Source: Arabidopsis thaliana (taxonomy: Eukaryota > Streptophyta > Magnoliopsida > Brassicales > Brassicaceae). From it: a DNA stretch of 64,000 nt. Where the stretch lies: positions 197,001-261,000 of the forward strand of contig NC_003071.7 of NCBI RefSeq assembly GCF_000001735.4. The letters are read 5' to 3'. Every line of letters begins with the position of its first letter. Position 1 is the first letter of the stretch. Below the pieces are notes generated by a model. It did no database searches and was not told where the DNA came from. It worked only from the letters and a program-made list of their open reading frames with translations. Positions 63,849 to 64,000 of the stretch are shown one piece after another. Position numbers and translations under genes: made by a program.

Positions 63849-64000
63849 TTCCATGTAACGAAGAGCAACTCCTAAACATCTTTGCCAAGCTTCGTATACG
63901 TACTCTTTTTGAAAATTTTATTGTATAAACAGTAATTAGATTAAGAATTATCAATTTATGATTATTTCAGCTAAACGATTTTTTTTTTTTTTTAATGGAT

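Larger units (their letters stand above)
60345..64000. other. RGA upstream region and 3.6 kb of AT-rich intergenic DNA
   Basis: RGA leader and promoter at the left; TCTAGGGTTTTG telo-box-like near 60388. A G-box cluster lies at 62117-62224. A repeat fragment with GAGCCGGCCCTG lies at 63714-63848. No supported gene; the next gene to the right is beyond the window. Confidence 0.5.

Overview
This window is plant nuclear DNA: AT-rich intergenic DNA, many short GT-AG introns, and single-exon PPR and DELLA genes. The protein sequences match Arabidopsis thaliana genes I recognise. The gene order (RECG1, MPK17, STL2P, ESMD1, PAHX, WOX6, CLE16, a PPR gene, MLP328, MLP329, CAR10, a LINE, RGA) is the top of chromosome 2, about At2g01440 to At2g01570. 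Locus numbers are from memory. Exon borders were worked out by hand from GT-AG sites and reading-frame continuity.

Layout. 0-5 kb: the 5' half of the organellar RecG helicase gene RECG1 (minus strand, running off the left edge) and the TDY-type MAP kinase MPK17 (minus). 5-9 kb: AT-rich intergenic DNA with a MITE. 9-14.8 kb: a 26-exon gene for a tandem uridine-kinase/CYTH protein with a C-terminal membrane anchor (plus). 15.2-17.4 kb: the SEC12-like STL2P (minus). Just beyond its start is an unannotated relic of a mitochondrial-type chaperonin-10 gene. 20-26.2 kb: the O-fucosyltransferase ESMD1 and phytanoyl-CoA hydroxylase PAHX (both plus). 27.5-35.5 kb: WOX6, CLE16 and a DYW-class PPR gene (all minus). 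39-46.2 kb: MLP328 and MLP329 (plus) and the C2-domain gene CAR10 (minus), in a region built by tandem duplication and broken by transposon debris. 46.8-52.2 kb: a nearly complete LINE with a 13-bp target-site duplication. 52.3-54.8 kb: a damaged DUF7054-like gene and a TIGR01589-domain gene (minus). 58.6-60.3 kb: the DELLA repressor RGA (minus), flanked by long AT-rich intergenic DNA.

Most genes here are independent, as is normal for plants. Signalling and development are well represented (MPK17, WOX6, CLE16, CAR10, RGA). STL2P and ESMD1 both act in the secretory pathway.

The points most worth checking are: (1) the LINE carries the 5' half of a tRNA-Lys(CUU) inside its target-site duplication, as expected if reverse transcription switched template onto a tRNA; (2) the LINE's second ORF is one frame of 1,224 codons interrupted only by two TGA codons; (3) a chaperonin-10 pseudogene that keeps an intron; (4) a ~2.2-kb foldback element with ~330-bp inverted repeats downstream of RGA; (5) a 77-bp mini-Helitron, a 1.08-kb Helitron with a 195-bp internal duplication, and a duplicated MLP-CAR unit; (6) an in-frame TAG in the DUF7054-like gene next to the LINE.
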